Assembly: GCA_009763385.1 (NCBI GenBank)
Contig: CM019822.1
Coordinates: 6,480,127 to 6,544,126, forward strand
From: Coix lacryma-jobi var. lacryma-jobi
Taxonomy: Eukaryota > Streptophyta > Magnoliopsida > Poales > Poaceae
Length of the DNA stretch: 64,000 nt
Direction of reading: 5' to 3'
Shown: positions 22,701 through 30,377 of the stretch, piece after piece
Layout: each line of letters opens with the position of its first letter
Position numbering within the stretch: the first letter of the stretch is position 1
Made by a program: the position numbers and the translations under genes
Notes under the pieces: generated by a model
Database searches by the model: none
What the model was told of the DNA's origin: nothing
What the model saw: the letters and a program-made list of their open reading frames with translations, nothing else

Positions 22701-25700
22701 TTGAACCAAGGTGGAAGAAGAGCCTTGAGCTCTCTGAACACACACAAACACACACTGCAATTTCAGTTTCAGCGTTGGCTGAAACTGAGAGCTGCTGCTG
22801 CTTCACTATGTGGTGGCCAAAAAATGAACTGCCTTCTCTATTGCATTAGGTACATATATATAGGTCTGCATAGTCGGTTCTGCTGCCCAACTTGCATCTC
22901 CTAGTAGCTGTGTAGCAGCTGTATACAAGCAAATACTAACTTGCCTACTTCTACCTCTACCTGGCTGGTAAATACTAACAGCAAAATCTAAATTGACTAC
23001 TGCTACTACTAGCTGTCCTTATCTCATATCCTAAGAAACTTAAGGACTAAGCTATACTACTTGGTGTACAAGGAACCAGCAGCAGATTACTCAACAGCTT
23101 CAGTGTCTGGCAGGTTGAGCCATTGGATGAGAACATGCCAAACACCGCGACGCAGCTGGGCGCGAAGAGCGCAGCCAGGCTCTAGGAGCAGGCGTCCATG
23201 GCGCAGGGGCGCCAGCGCAGGCGTCGAGGTCGGCGGTGACGGACCTTGGTACGGCTTGAGGACGCCCACATGAAAAACATCGTGAATTTGGGCATCCGCT
23301 GGCAGCTCCAAGCAGTAAGCAACGTCGCCGATGCGTTCTAGGACACGGAAGGGGCCGGCAAACCGAGAGCGCAGCTTCCCCCGAGGTCCAGGCAGAAGAG
23401 ACTGTGCCGGGCGATGAAGTAGCCGGAGCCAAACCCAGTCATCAACAGCAAATTCCAAGGCACGGTGATGAGCATCATAATGCTTCTTAGCGTACGCCTG
23501 AGCCTGCAGCAAACGTTCACGCACATCTTCCAGAAATGAGTCGCGGTCTTGAAGGAGGACATCCACGGCTCCTGTCTGTGATGATCCTGCTGTATACGGA
23601 ACCAATGTTGGTGGAGGGCGACCATAGACAACCTGAAACGGAGAGGTGCGCAGCGCTGAGTGGTGAGCAGTGTTGTAGCAATACTCCGCCCATGGAAGCC
23701 AATCGAGCCACGCACGCGGGCGATCACCAGTAAGACAACACAAATACATAGCGATCATCTTGTTGACTGCCTTGGATTGCCCATCCGTTTGAGGATGGAA
23801 GGCAGTACTCATCTTCAGCTTGACACCCGCGAGCCGGAACAGGTCACGCCACACATGCCCCATGAACACCGGATCACGGTCACTGACGATGGAACTTGGA
23901 AATCCATGGAGACGGACAACGGCTTCAAAGAAGGCTCGGGCCACCGAAATGGCGGTGTAGGGATGACTCAATGGGATGAAATGAGCATACTTCGAAAATC
24001 TGTCCACCACCGTGAGAATTACGCTCTTCCCGTGCACTTTGGGCAGCCCTTCAACAAAATCCATGGAGATATCCTCCCACACTCGGGCGGGTACCTCTAA
24101 TGGTTGGAGTAAGCCAGCCGGGTTGAGGTTCTCCGTCTTATTACGCTGGCAGGTGACACATGCACGAACGAAGTTGGTGACATGGCGGCGGTCATTATCG
24201 ATGAAGAAGTCGGCACGGAGGCGCTGTAAGGTTTGTTGAATACCCTCGTGACCCGCGGAATGGGCGAGTTGCAGTGCTGTGTCCAGCAGAGACGATGATG
24301 CTGGCAAGTACACGCGCCTGCCATAGAGAATGAGGCCGTCCACCACCTGCCAGGGGGCGCCACGCTCCTCGGTGATGGAGTCGCGCAGCGCACGCAACTG
24401 GTCATCCGCCTGGACTTCGCGGCGTAGTTCTGAGTACAGGTCAAAGGTTGGGGTAGATAGCGAGAGCAACGTCGAGTCCTCCTCCAGGCGCCGGGATAGG
24501 GCATCGGCGACAATATTGAGACGGCCTGGTCTGAACACCACTTGAAAATCAAAGCCAAAGAGCTTACTTACCCATTGATGCTGGGGCACCGTCGAGAGCC
24601 GCTGATCAAGCAAGAATTTGAGTGCATAATGGTCGGTGCGGACCGCGAAGCGACGCCCCCAAAGATATGGACGCCAATGGCGAACTGCTTGAACCAGGCC
24701 GATGAGCTCTCTTTCATACGCTGCTAGCTTCAGATGGCGTTGCGCGAATGGCCTACTGAAAAACGCCAAGGCGCCTTCACCTTGATGGAGTACTGCCCCA
24801 AAGCCTGTACCGGACGCGTCACAGTCCACCAGGAACGGCATGGTGAAATCCGGGAGCTGCAGCACGGGCGCGACCGATAGAGCATGCTTCAGGGCTTCAA
24901 ACGCTGTTGTGGCATCTGCTGTCCAAACGAAGCCATCCTTCTTGAGCAGTCGAGTCAGTGGTGCTGCAATGGTGCCAAAGTCCTGGATGAAGCGCCGGTA
25001 ATACCCTGCAAGCCCGAGAAAGCCGCGCAAACCCCGGACTGAACGAGGCTGCGACCAAGTGGCCACGGCGTCGACCTTGTCGCTGTCCACAACCACTCCG
25101 TCAGCGGTGATTACATGACCCAGATATGCCACCGAAGTAGTAGCAAACGCGCACTTGCTGCGCTTGACGTGGAGGTGGTGTGTACGTAGGGCGGTCAGAA
25201 CAGCATTGAGGTGGCGAAGGTGCTGCGACCATGAGGGGCTGTAAATCAATATGTCGTCGAAGAACACGAGGACAAACTTGCGGAGGAAAGGGTGCAGCAC
25301 TGTATTCATCAAACTCTGAAATGTCGCTGGGGCGTTTGTCAATCCGAACGGCATGACGAGGAATTCGAAGTGACCATGGTGAGTACGAAAAGCCGTTTTC
25401 TTAATGTCATCGGGGTGGACCCGAACTTGGTGGTAACCTGATCGGAGGTCCAGTTTGGTGAAGAAGCGGGCATGACGCAACTCATCGAGCAGCTCCTCTA
25501 CCACCGGGATTGGGAATTTATCTTTGACTGTGCGCTTGTTCAATGCCCGATAGTCGACACAAAATCGCCAAGAGTTGTCATGCTTCTTCACCAGCAAGAC
25601 GGGCGCCGAGAACGCGGCGGTGCTCGGGCGGATGATGCCTTGTTGAAGCATGGTTGCGCACTGAGCTTCCAACTCATCCTTCTGAAGCTGCGGGTATCGA

Positions 25701-28700
25701 TATGGTCGGACTGCGACGGGGGCCGTGCCAGGCAGGAGATGGATCCTATGATCACAAGGGCGGGCCGGTGGAAGGCCAGATGGCTCAGCAAACAGATCGT
25801 CGAAAGACTCCAGGAGCGTGTCGAGCAGTGCCGACTCTGAGCTGGAGATCGTGTTCAGGCGGCGTGTGGACTGAACGTCGAAGCGGGTGGAGCCAATACC
25901 TCGCCAGAACACGCGGCGTCCTCCCCATGTGAAAGCCATGCATAGATCAGTGAAGTCCCACAAGATGGGTCCAAGTTGTCGAAGAAATGACACGCCGAGG
26001 ACCAACTCCCACCGGTCCAGCGGAATGGTATAGCAGTCCAGGCTGAAGAACTCGTCGGCTATGCGAACGCCCATGTCAGGAACGAACGCGGTGCACTCGA
26101 CGCGATCACCATTGGCTACCTTGACGCCTTTGCCTGGGCAGGGTGTGGAGGAGAGACCGACCCGACGAGCCACATCACCGCGCACAAAATTGTGTGTCGA
26201 GCCCGAATCCAATAAGGCAACGAACTGCTCATTCCCAATGGTGACATAGATTTGCATAGTGTCCTCAGTGCGGATGCCAGCAATAGCGGATAGAGAAATC
26301 ATGGGCTTTTCAGGATCAAAATCGGGGGTTGCCTCAGGAGCTACGGTGTCATCCTCCTCTGGAGGTTCTTCCACAATATAATCAGCGGCTTCGAGATAAA
26401 ATAAGTGAGCGCACTTGTGGCCTTGTACGTAGGGCTCATCACAATTGTAACATAGACCTTGCTTGCGTCGTTCAGCCATCTCGGTCGGCGTAAGATACTT
26501 GAACGGCCGTGTTGACGGCGCCCGGGAAGATGCCGAGCCGCCCGGGTTCGGGGCCGGTGCGCCTGGATGCTGACGACGTTGCGCCCGGCCTGGAGGCGCT
26601 GGCAGCGCGAGTGGGGCTGGAGTCCTGCGCTCATAGGCGCGAGCTAACCGCATGGCCCGATGTAGCTCTTGGGGCTCGTGCAGCTCGACGTCGACGCGGA
26701 TGTGCTCAGGGAGACCACCGGTGAAAAGCTGAGCCTGCTGCAGAGGCTCCAGACGGCCGACATGCGCCACGCGAGCTTGGAAAGCCTCCATATATGCGTC
26801 CACATTAGATGTGAATGGGAGTCGAGCGAGATCGGCGAGGTGGTTCGTGGACAATGGCGGCCCAAAGCGCTGCTGGCAGTACTGCTTGAAGAGCTCCCAT
26901 GGAAGCATGCCGACGTCGTGCTCAAGAGCGACGTACCACTGTTGCGCCACGCCCGTCATGTGAAAGGAGGCCAGCCACGTCTTGTCGGTCTCCGGAGTCA
27001 ACTGGCCGCGGAAGTTCTCGCAGCGATTGAGCCAGCCGATGGGACCCTCCTTGCCATCAAACACTGGAAAGGACAGTTTGTGGAAGCGGGGAACGCCTGC
27101 TGCCGCGGCGCAGTCCCACCCCGGGTTGGGAACAGACACACGCGGGGGTGCTTCGTGGGACGATGCGGGAATATAGGACCCGTTCATGATGGACGAGAAT
27201 GACGGCACCGGCGATGCAGAGGACGGAAACATGATCTGGGTAATCGGCACCCGTGGTTGTGGAGGCCTCGACGCCGCGATCCCAATGGAAGGCACCGCAG
27301 AGACCGCGACGGAGGAAGTCGGCAGAAGCTCGGAGATCATCGGTCCCGATGCCGGTAAGGCGGGGATGTCGCCGTATCCCGGAAGCCCGTATTATAGAGA
27401 ATGAGGCGGCGCGGAAGGCAGAAGCGGCGGCTGGGTGTACGGCAGGCGGGACGACGCGAAGCCGGCGGCCTGGTGCTCGAGGGACCCAAGGCGAAGCGCG
27501 ATGTCGTTCATCTGGAACTGCATACCCCGGATCGCCGTCGTGATGGCCGCGAGGGTGTCTTCGAGGGAAGACGAGGGCGGCTGGGAAGCCGACGCGCCGC
27601 CGGTCGTGGCAATTGGAAGGGTGGGGACAGGCGGGATGACTCCACCGTCGGAGGCGGGTGGAACGGAGGCGGCCGGAACGCCGGATGTCGGCTGCGGCTG
27701 CGACATGGTCTCCGATACCAAGTTGTTAGCGCTGAGGGAGCGCAAGCCGTAGCGATGGGCGAGCGGTGGGCGAGGCTTGAAGGTCCGGCGTCGCACAGGC
27801 GGCGCCGTGCTTGGCAGCGGGTTCGTGGCAAGAGGATGACGGGAAACAGTAGATTAGGCTGGGTGCCCAAGGGAGATAATAAATCTCAATCCCAGGCTAA
27901 TCTCCTTAATTGACAGAGTTTGATACTTATACTTATGACCCTAACAACTTCTAGCTAATAAAAAGGAATACAATTAACAGACTCCAAACATACTCCAGTT
28001 CGACTCCAACCCCTAACAGACTCAACTCTACTAACACTTGCATCTAATCGACTCTAGCTTTGCCAGCTGTTGTGCGTCTAATCACCACTTGATCTGATCC
28101 TTCTAGCATAAGTCTTGCCCACCATAACACCTACACTATAACGAAATTACTGTTCACTAACCTCAGGCAATGTATTTGCAATTGTTAATTCGTTATGTCA
28201 TTATCTGAAGCACTTTCGAACGATTTCCTTGTGCCATATGAACACCTTTGGTTTTATGAACAAAAAAACATTCAGAAACATAGATAGTTAAATACTTGCT
28301 AACTGCATGCCAATCTACAGGATGATTGAACAAAAACTTACATCTGGTTCCAAATGGATGGGAGCATAACGGTTCATTTGCTTTTGTAAAGTTAAACTGC
28401 GGGACTCTGTATTGTCTATGTACCTACAAAGATGGCATGAAAGGTTGAAGCAGGATAATTTTGGTAAAAAATGTATTTTTAAAGTTATGACCCAAGGATT
28501 AGGATCCATTGAACTAGCTTAAATTGGCAACTAGTAAAAGAGGAATGATAATTCCTTCTAATCTAGAAATGTACTGACAGTTAGCAGGGAGTATCTGCTG
28601 CTTAAAAGATCTGGACTGTTTTGGCCCACGTACTGACAAAAGTACAATTAGACAAGGAATATGCTGCCTACCTTTCTTCAATAATGCTAAATAGTTGACC

Positions 28701-30331
28701 ATATTGCCCATTCACATCATAAGGAACATATTCTCTAGCTTCTTTTGCAAGGCAGCTCTTGTACTCATCACAACGCATATACCTAACTGCAGACACTTCA
28801 CTTTCCTACAGGTTATAAGTTTATAATACTTACATCATTGTCAAAAAAATCATTCGAACAGAAACAGAGCATAATAAATGGTAGAATACAGGACAAACTG
28901 TAAAGCTCCTTTTTGACCTTGTATTGTCGTTTCCTTGCTAGAATAGTTTTCCTTACGAGTAAATGGTGATGAAACATAAGTAATTACTATTTTATCATGC
29001 ACAGCAAGTGATCTTGACTAAGATGAGCATACAGTTCTAAGTCCAACAGCCACTGTGTAAAGTATTACAGCATTCTTACTTGGAGAGTGAAGGCCTCAAG
29101 TGGAATTGGAGTTAAAGTAGTCACAAGGTAAACGTCATTGTACTCATTGTTTGTGTATGTCCCATTGTTGATAACACTGCAACAAAGACTCAAAGGTTCA
29201 GGGGATACCATACTTATCAATTATCATACCCAAGATGTAGATTGTAATGGTTGGACATTCAAACGAAAAGGGGGATGAAATAGGGAAATGGCTCTTAACA
29301 AGTATTTTATATATAGAAATAATGGCTTATATAAACTATACTAGGCCAAGTGGCCACCGATGTTTCAACTAAACATGTGGCTAAAGGTTGATCGAAGTTG
29401 TTATGTGAATGTGATATGACAAATCCTGATAACAATGGTGTCATCGGTTGCAAAATATAATGGACTGCAATATAAACATACTAACCATTCCTGAAGAAAT
29501 ACAAATATGAGCTCGAAAGCATTGACTGGAAGCTTGATGCCTAGTTCTTCCTCAAGCTCCCTCCTGATGATTCATATTAGATGGTAAACCAATGATAAGT
29601 CATCATCCAAACAAAAAAATTGACTAGACAGAGTCGTTCTATACAGTAAGTGGCCAACAGAAGAAAACCTTATGGAATAATCAGCATAAATGATACAAGA
29701 GCAGAACTGCAACTGTCATGCATCCATGCCATTTGCAACAGTTACTTGGAGGACTAAGCCTCCGGAAGGCAGAAAATATAGCTTTGAGTACAGTTTCCAG
29801 CTGCTGCTATAGTGTTTTAGGCATAGCTAGCTGCTCAGTGTGCACAGGCTACCCTACGCACTCCAGTGTGGTGTTCAGATGGTAGCTCAAGCGCACAGTA
29901 CCATCGTGGGGCCAGAGAGCTCACTGTGCCGAGAAGAGCGAGGAGTCGCCGGCGGAGATGTGACCGGCGCTAGAGATGTCCCACTGCCCAGGCCACGAAT
30001 CCTTGCAGTCAGCGCGGCGCTGCAGCAGCAGCTCCCCGGTGCTCTCGCTGTAGATCCACACGTGCACCGCCCGGTGGTAGTCGCCGTCTCTGTGCACCTC
30101 CGACCTGAGTAAAACGAAGCAAGCGACATATATCAGCGGCGGAATCAGATCGAAGGAATCTAACCGAGACAGGAGAGTATGGCTCGGGACGGGGGCGTGC
30201 CTGGGCTTGGAGACGCCGGTCTTCTCCCCGGCGGCGTTGAGGACGTCGAGGCGCTCCTCCGGGGCGGCGGCCATCAACGCGGCGGCGGCGGCCAACCGTG
30301 TGGGAGTAGAGCGAGAAAGCGAAGCGTTCAT
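4738..30331 (-). CDS. NUDT3: Nudix hydrolase fused to dipeptidyl peptidase III (NUDT3-like), 21 exons
   Basis: Exons, 5' to 3': 30274-30201, 30104-29925, 29563-29486, 29176-29080, 28805-28672, 28423-28342, 16393-16307, 16134-16028, 15137-14966, 14767-14526, 14448-14367, 7755-7690, 7193-7116, 7047-6952, 6449-6343, 6219-6051, 5652-5569, 5415-5321, 5204-5114, 5039-4893, 4797-4738. They join in frame to 775 residues. An in-frame ATG at 30331 would add 19. The N-terminal Nudix box spans residues 72-94 (GHISAGD...RELEEELGI) with Asp replacing the first Glu. The rest is peptidase M49: zinc motif HECCHG at 594-599 and EEAKAD at 627-632. Length matches Arabidopsis NUDT3 (about 770). It should hydrolyse isoprenoid/nucleoside diphosphates and release N-terminal dipeptides; a cytosolic site is inferred from the lack of a clear signal. 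All introns are GT-AG except the first, which appears to be GC-AG. Introns 6 and 11 carry retrotransposons, yet no coding exon is broken. Confidence 0.9.
8021..8231. mobile_element. hAT-type MITE in NUDT3-like intron 11
   Basis: A perfect 12-bp terminal inverted repeat TAGACCTGTTCA/TGAACAGGTCTA bounds 211 bp of GC-richer sequence. The 8-bp flanks CTCTGTGC and CCGTGTGC match at 6 of 8 positions, as expected for an old hAT target duplication. The core is rich in GGGTTGGGC/GCCCAACCC-type motifs and is non-coding. Confidence 0.65.
8232..9234. other. AT-rich intron 11 sequence without recognised gene
   Basis: This part of intron 11 has no coding signal. A lone Stowaway-type right end (GGAGGGAGTA, 8268-8277) lacks a matching left end. 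A stretch at about 8410-8540 (AAGAGAGCTGCACATCA then TATTAAGAAGACAAGAAGAG) resembles the 3' ends of plant LINE or processed fragments, but I cannot establish this. The GTGTAGTGTTT-like simple sequence near 8710-8745 is a weak GT-rich repeat. Confidence 0.35.
9235..9575 (+). repeat. 5' LTR of the Reina-like element
   Basis: 341 bp, TGTCA...TTGACA, identical to the 3' LTR. It contains a CATATATG promoter-like motif near 9394 and, near its end, a hairpin with an 8-bp stem CGACTACG/CGTAGTCG (9520-9540). Its first 91 bp correspond to the codons that end the polyprotein in the 3' LTR. Confidence 0.93.
9722..14056 (+). CDS. Intact gag-pol polyprotein of the Reina-like element
   Basis: One frame of 1444 residues encodes all retrotransposon functions. 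Order: gag (about 50-230, with LWYVQLQDDEGTPSWGHFK); a zinc knuckle C-x2-C-x7-H-x3-C near 280 (CFNCNEPYSRGHNRVC); aspartic protease LLDTGSTHNF with the catalytic Asp at 355; reverse transcriptase with YRALNALTVKD and the active site FFDD at 664-667; RNase H (VECDASTHGFGAVL, TDHYSLKFLLDQR); integrase with an HHCC finger (HEDGHEG...CATCQRNK) and DDE core (GLDFVEALP, VSDRDPVF, SDGQTEAANK); and a chromodomain-like segment (VLIRWKGQSTAGATWEDVEDF). The last 30 codons, an Arg-rich tail, lie inside the 3' LTR. The start is the ATG at 9722, 140 bases after the primer-binding site. No stop or frameshift interrupts it, so the copy may be autonomous. Confidence 0.95.
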   Translation: MSEPSNAEIMEMLKTMNAEMKTLKSDMAAMRDKTASSSAAAGGHDTDGHRDSEFSPRPKKWDFPRFDGTVDPLLFLNKCEAYFRQHRTMPEERVRTASYHLDDIAQLWYVQLQDDEGTPSWGHFKDLLSLRFGPALRAAPLFELSQCRRTGTVEYASRFQALLPRAGRLDEAQRVQLFTGGLLPPLSHAVRIHAPDTLNAAISLARQVELMETDRPAPPPPRPPPRGLLPPRPALAPAPAQPLLALPAPPAGAGQPPQEGPPLKRLSPAEQAERRRLGLCFNCNEPYSRGHNRVCRRIFYLNGVEIAVADEDPAGAEQQEDAPVFSLRAVAGMPICDSLQVRVSLGTTTLVALLDTGSTHNFIAEDAARRTGLPIQPRPRLSATVANGERVTCPGVIRSAPVIIEGEPFSIDLFVMPLAGYDLVLGTQWMVTLGRVVWDFSSRTVSFIHQGRQVCWSDVADCRPPLLAATTTPSSLLEELLHSFEGVFAEPTGLPPQRARDHAIVLKPGSTPVAVRPYRYPAAHKDELERQCAAMLHQGIVRRSDSAFSSPVLLVKKPDGAWRFCVDYRALNALTVKDAFPIPVVDELLDELHGAQFFTKLDLRSGYHQVRMRPADVHKTAFRTHDGFYEFLVMPFGLCNAPATFQALMNEVLRPFLRRCVLVFFDDILIYSKTWADHLRHIRAVLAELHRQVLFVKRSKCIFGSPSVAYLGHIISAQGVAMDPAKVQAIHDWPAPRSARAMRGFLGLAGYYRKFVLDYGKIAAPLTALLKKESFSWSEEAQTAFQALKAAVTSAPVLALPDFTKTFIVECDASTHGFGAVLLQDQHPIAYFSRPVAPRHRVLAAYERELIGLVHAVRHWRPYLWGRAFLVRTDHYSLKFLLDQRLSTIPQHHWVGKLLGFDFSVEYKPGATNTVADALSRRDTSEEGAVLALSAPRFDFIERLRQAQRQDPALVALRDELAAGTRGAPWSLLDDMVAYAARLYIPPDSPLLLEVVAATHEDGHEGVQRTLHRLRRDFYFPAMRRVVQDFVRACATCQRNKSEHLHPAGLLLPLPVPQAVWSDVGLDFVEALPRVGGKSVILTVVDRFSKYAHFIPLAHPYSAESVAQAFYSEIVRLHGIPQSLVSDRDPVFTSTFWRELMRLTGTKLHMTSAFHPQSDGQTEAANKVIVMYLRCFTGDRPRQWLRCLPWAEYVYNTAYQSSLKDTPFKVVYGRDPPSIRSYEPGETRVEAVAKTLAAREELLADVRYRLEQAQAVQKKFYDRLHRPVSYAVGDWVLLRLRQRAASSLPQATKGKLKPRFVGPYQVTECINQVAVRLALPPRAKLHDVFHVSLLKKFIGTPPSVPPPLPAIHHGAVAPEPEQAVRYRLARGVRQVLIRWKGQSTAGATWEDVEDFQSKFPQYQLEDELVVEGGRDVMYGRTYRRRRDARRAAERAAKAGATVSG
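13966..14306 (+). repeat. 3' LTR of the Reina-like element
   Basis: 341 bp, same sequence as 9235-9575, directly preceded by the polypurine tract (about 13952-13965). The gag-pol stop codon (14054-14056) is inside this LTR. Confidence 0.93.
16580..16824. mobile_element. Stowaway MITE in NUDT3-like intron 6
   Basis: About 245 bp with ends CTCCCTCTGACCCA and, inverted, CTCCCTCCGTCCCA. It is flanked on both sides by TA (16578-16579, 16825-16826), the Stowaway (Tc1/mariner) target duplication. It is non-coding and lies between exons 6 and 7. Confidence 0.85.
17254..17648 (-). repeat. 3' LTR of the outer gypsy element
   Basis: 395 bp, lacking an 11-bp segment present in the partner LTR at about 27760-27772. 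As in the Reina-like element at 9235, the end of pol runs into this LTR (the GGRDVMVGKTYARR-type tail on the minus strand). Confidence 0.88.
17649..17736 (-). pseudogene. Detached C-terminal end of the outer gypsy pol
   Basis: On the minus strand this short piece encodes LEDFRARFPAFQLEDELFAEGG, the end of a chromodomain region; the remainder of pol lies beyond the copia insertion at 23097 and above. Reading across the target duplication, the frame from the upstream part does not continue into this piece: one base is missing near the TGGGAACCC at about 17721-17729. The end of the polyprotein was therefore probably frameshifted independently of the insertion. Confidence 0.7.
17737..18196 (-). 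repeat. 3' LTR of the inner copia element
   Basis: 460 bp, plus-strand ends TGTTAG...CTCAACA, same sequence as 22637-23096. A TATATATA stretch at about 17953-17961 is the likely core promoter motif of this LTR. Confidence 0.93.
18218..22591 (-). CDS. Intact copia gag-pol polyprotein
   Basis: The frame codes 1457 residues without interruption. Order from the start at 22591: gag of the UBN2 type (about 45-230, with REFDDLRFKPGETVEDFALRL); a CCHC knuckle near 280 (CRRCGKVGHWARECP); aspartic protease with DSGASNHMTG near 370; pre-integrase finger (HGRFGHLSFDALGRL...CDSCLAGKQ); integrase core with VHGDLCGPI, DDCSRYMW, DRGGEF and PHQNGVVERRN; copia reverse transcriptase with DVKSAFLNGDL and the active site YVDDLIV near 1125; and RNase H ending in DADMAGDVDGRRSTSG and STCEAEYVAAA. 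Integrase before reverse transcriptase is diagnostic for Ty1/copia. The clade is not certain; an Ale/Retrofit- or Ivana-like element is possible. GC content is high, unlike the AT-rich LTR. The copy may be autonomous. Confidence 0.95.
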   Translation of the reverse strand: MDTSGGKPGVGDGKKPQESPESPVVQPQMEIRTVREFGGASSWPMLTRTNYGEWAVHMKWKLRARKWWAAVETGNAGEEAEVGVMEALMASTPSEYHEALGRKDTAKEAWEMLASLRVGSDRAKKAKAQQLRREFDDLRFKPGETVEDFALRLQSLAGQLATYGKPIDDEDVVAKLLRVVPAKYAQLALSIETMLDLSTLSLEDVTGRLRAVEDRAPAEKVKSQLLLTEEEWTARMKEKRRSREGSSSRGGGDRSGEGSKQRGKAPADKKKKKRYTDPNACRRCGKVGHWARECPEKKPEKKEEAHLAQDDSDDEHALLMGEYCALQDGEAEEAEAEQRTATQAVHLDEPRAQVQLGAVGDELEQRWYLDSGASNHMTGSRAVFSNLDESKTGTVKFGDGSRVHIRGQGTVVFRCRNGEHRALTDVYFIPQLRSSIVSLGQLDEHGAEVLIRHGVLRIKDKERRLLAKVTRSRNRLYLLDLKVEQPVCLAAACTEEPWLWHGRFGHLSFDALGRLGKMVVGLPEIKHAGELCDSCLAGKQKRLPFPKAAKYRAADPLALVHGDLCGPITPATHGGRRYFLLLVDDCSRYMWLQLLTSKSDAADAIKAFKARAEAESGKRLRVLRTDRGGEFTAVEFAEYCAEEGVGRHLTAPYSPHQNGVVERRNQTIVGMARSMMKAKRMPAAFWGEAVTTAVFILNRSPTKALKGMTPYEAWHGHKPNVSYLRTFGCIGHVKATKPGLGKLEDRSTRMVFLGYEDGSKAYRLYDPVGGKVVVSRDVIFDEAASWSWDRPEAGVEQGGGLCDSFVVEQLVVRRHGDVVEAPVTGEAEAEEPATAEVVEPPSPLGAGSHGSPGQMAEQSPASPQQGTPATATTIEYATPPSNISEFVDAFHEGEEVRFRRIDNVVGDAAVPGLAARVLDDDPTLLLTSAEEPATFAVAERDAAWRKAMLEEMKAIEDNGTWDLVDLPAGCRPIGLKWVFKVKRDERGAVVKHKARLVARGYVQREGVDFEEVFAPVARMESVRLLLALAAAKDWQVHHLDVKSAFLNGDLAETVFVKQPPGFVVKGAEHKVLRLRKALYGLRQAPRAWNVKLDATMAELGFTRCATEHALYTRRRGKEHLIVGVYVDDLIVTGARAQDIAGFKEEMAARFRMSDLGALSYYLGIEMKQGADAIKLGQRAYAQKLLERAGMAGCKAVATPMEERIKLSKESTAAKVDATLYRSIVGGLRWLTHTRPDIAFAVGYVSRFMEDPREDHWTAVKRLLRYVQGSMELGIVFPKHGSLQLTVFSEAPPKTKEGAPGITAFSDADMAGDVDGRRSTSGVLVFLGGAPIAWQSLKQKMVALSTCEAEYVAAATAACQVVWLRRLLTELTGVQAQPPALKVDNQPAIALAKNPVLHDRSKHIDVKFHFLRDCVDGGQLVIEFVETGRQLADILTKSLGRLRFLELRQMIGMAEVKG
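22637..23096 (-). repeat. 5' LTR of the inner copia element
   Basis: 460 bp and the promoter-side LTR for this minus-strand element. The primer-binding site follows after two bases (22634-22623). Confidence 0.93.
23097..27706 (-). pseudogene. Broken gag-pol of the outer gypsy element
   Basis: Coding begins at the ATG at 27706 and meets an in-frame TAA at 27394-27392 in early gag. The same frame then stays open from about 27391 to the copia junction at 23097. Visible domains: gag (VAQQWYVALEHDVGMLPWELFK); knuckle CYNCDEPYVQGHKC; protease LLDSGSTHNFV; reverse transcriptase YRALNKRTVKDKFP and FFDDILIYS; RNase H VDCDASGTGFGAVL; integrase HSAGHEGIQQTL, CVTCQRNKTEN and SDRDPVFMGHVW; and the start of a chromodomain (VLIQWLNLPDTEA). 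The frame is cut by the copia element; its last codons lie at 17649-17736. One nonsense codon, the insertion and a frameshift in the tail make it non-autonomous. The domain set and short LTRs make it a relative of the intron-11 element, but the two are clearly different families. Confidence 0.88.
27724..28129 (-). repeat. 5' LTR of the outer gypsy element
   Basis: 406 bp, partner of 17254-17648, with an extra 11 bp (a short local duplication of GGGCGAG-like sequence near 27765). The flanking duplication CCTAC follows at 28130-28134. Confidence 0.88.
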
Positions 30332-30377
30332 TTCGGTTGTTTCAACGGTGTTATGTGATAGAGAATAAATCAAGTAA

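Larger units (their letters stand above)
17737..23096 (-). mobile_element. Complete Ty1/copia LTR retrotransposon inserted in the outer gypsy pol
   Basis: The element is 5360 bp with 460-bp LTRs (17737-18196, 22637-23096) that look identical by eye, and a perfect 5-bp target duplication GCTTC (17732-17736, 23097-23101). Minus-strand signals are a primer-binding site TGGTATCGGAGC at 22634-22623, matching the initiator-Met tRNA type, and a purine tract AGGGGAAGAAT next to the 3' LTR (about 18197-18208). The polyprotein frame is unbroken. It lies in the same sense as the outer gypsy and the NUDT3-like gene. The insertion is recent and later than that of its host element. Confidence 0.95.
17254..28129 (-). 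mobile_element. Older Ty3/gypsy element (Reina-like), nested host of a copia insertion
   Basis: LTRs at 17254-17648 (3' LTR, 395 bp) and 27724-28129 (5' LTR, 406 bp) both read TGTTAG...TAACA on the plus strand. A perfect 5-bp target duplication CCTAC flanks it (17249-17253, 28130-28134). On the minus strand the primer-binding site TGGTATCGGA follows the 5' LTR (27720-27711), and a purine tract GAGGGCGGGAGAGA precedes the 3' LTR. Without the inner copia (17737-23096) and one copy of its duplicated target site the element is about 5.5 kb. It lies in intron 6 of the NUDT3-like gene in the same transcriptional sense. The LTRs differ by an 11-bp indel (near 27760) and a few bases, so it is older than the element inside it. 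Confidence 0.9.
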
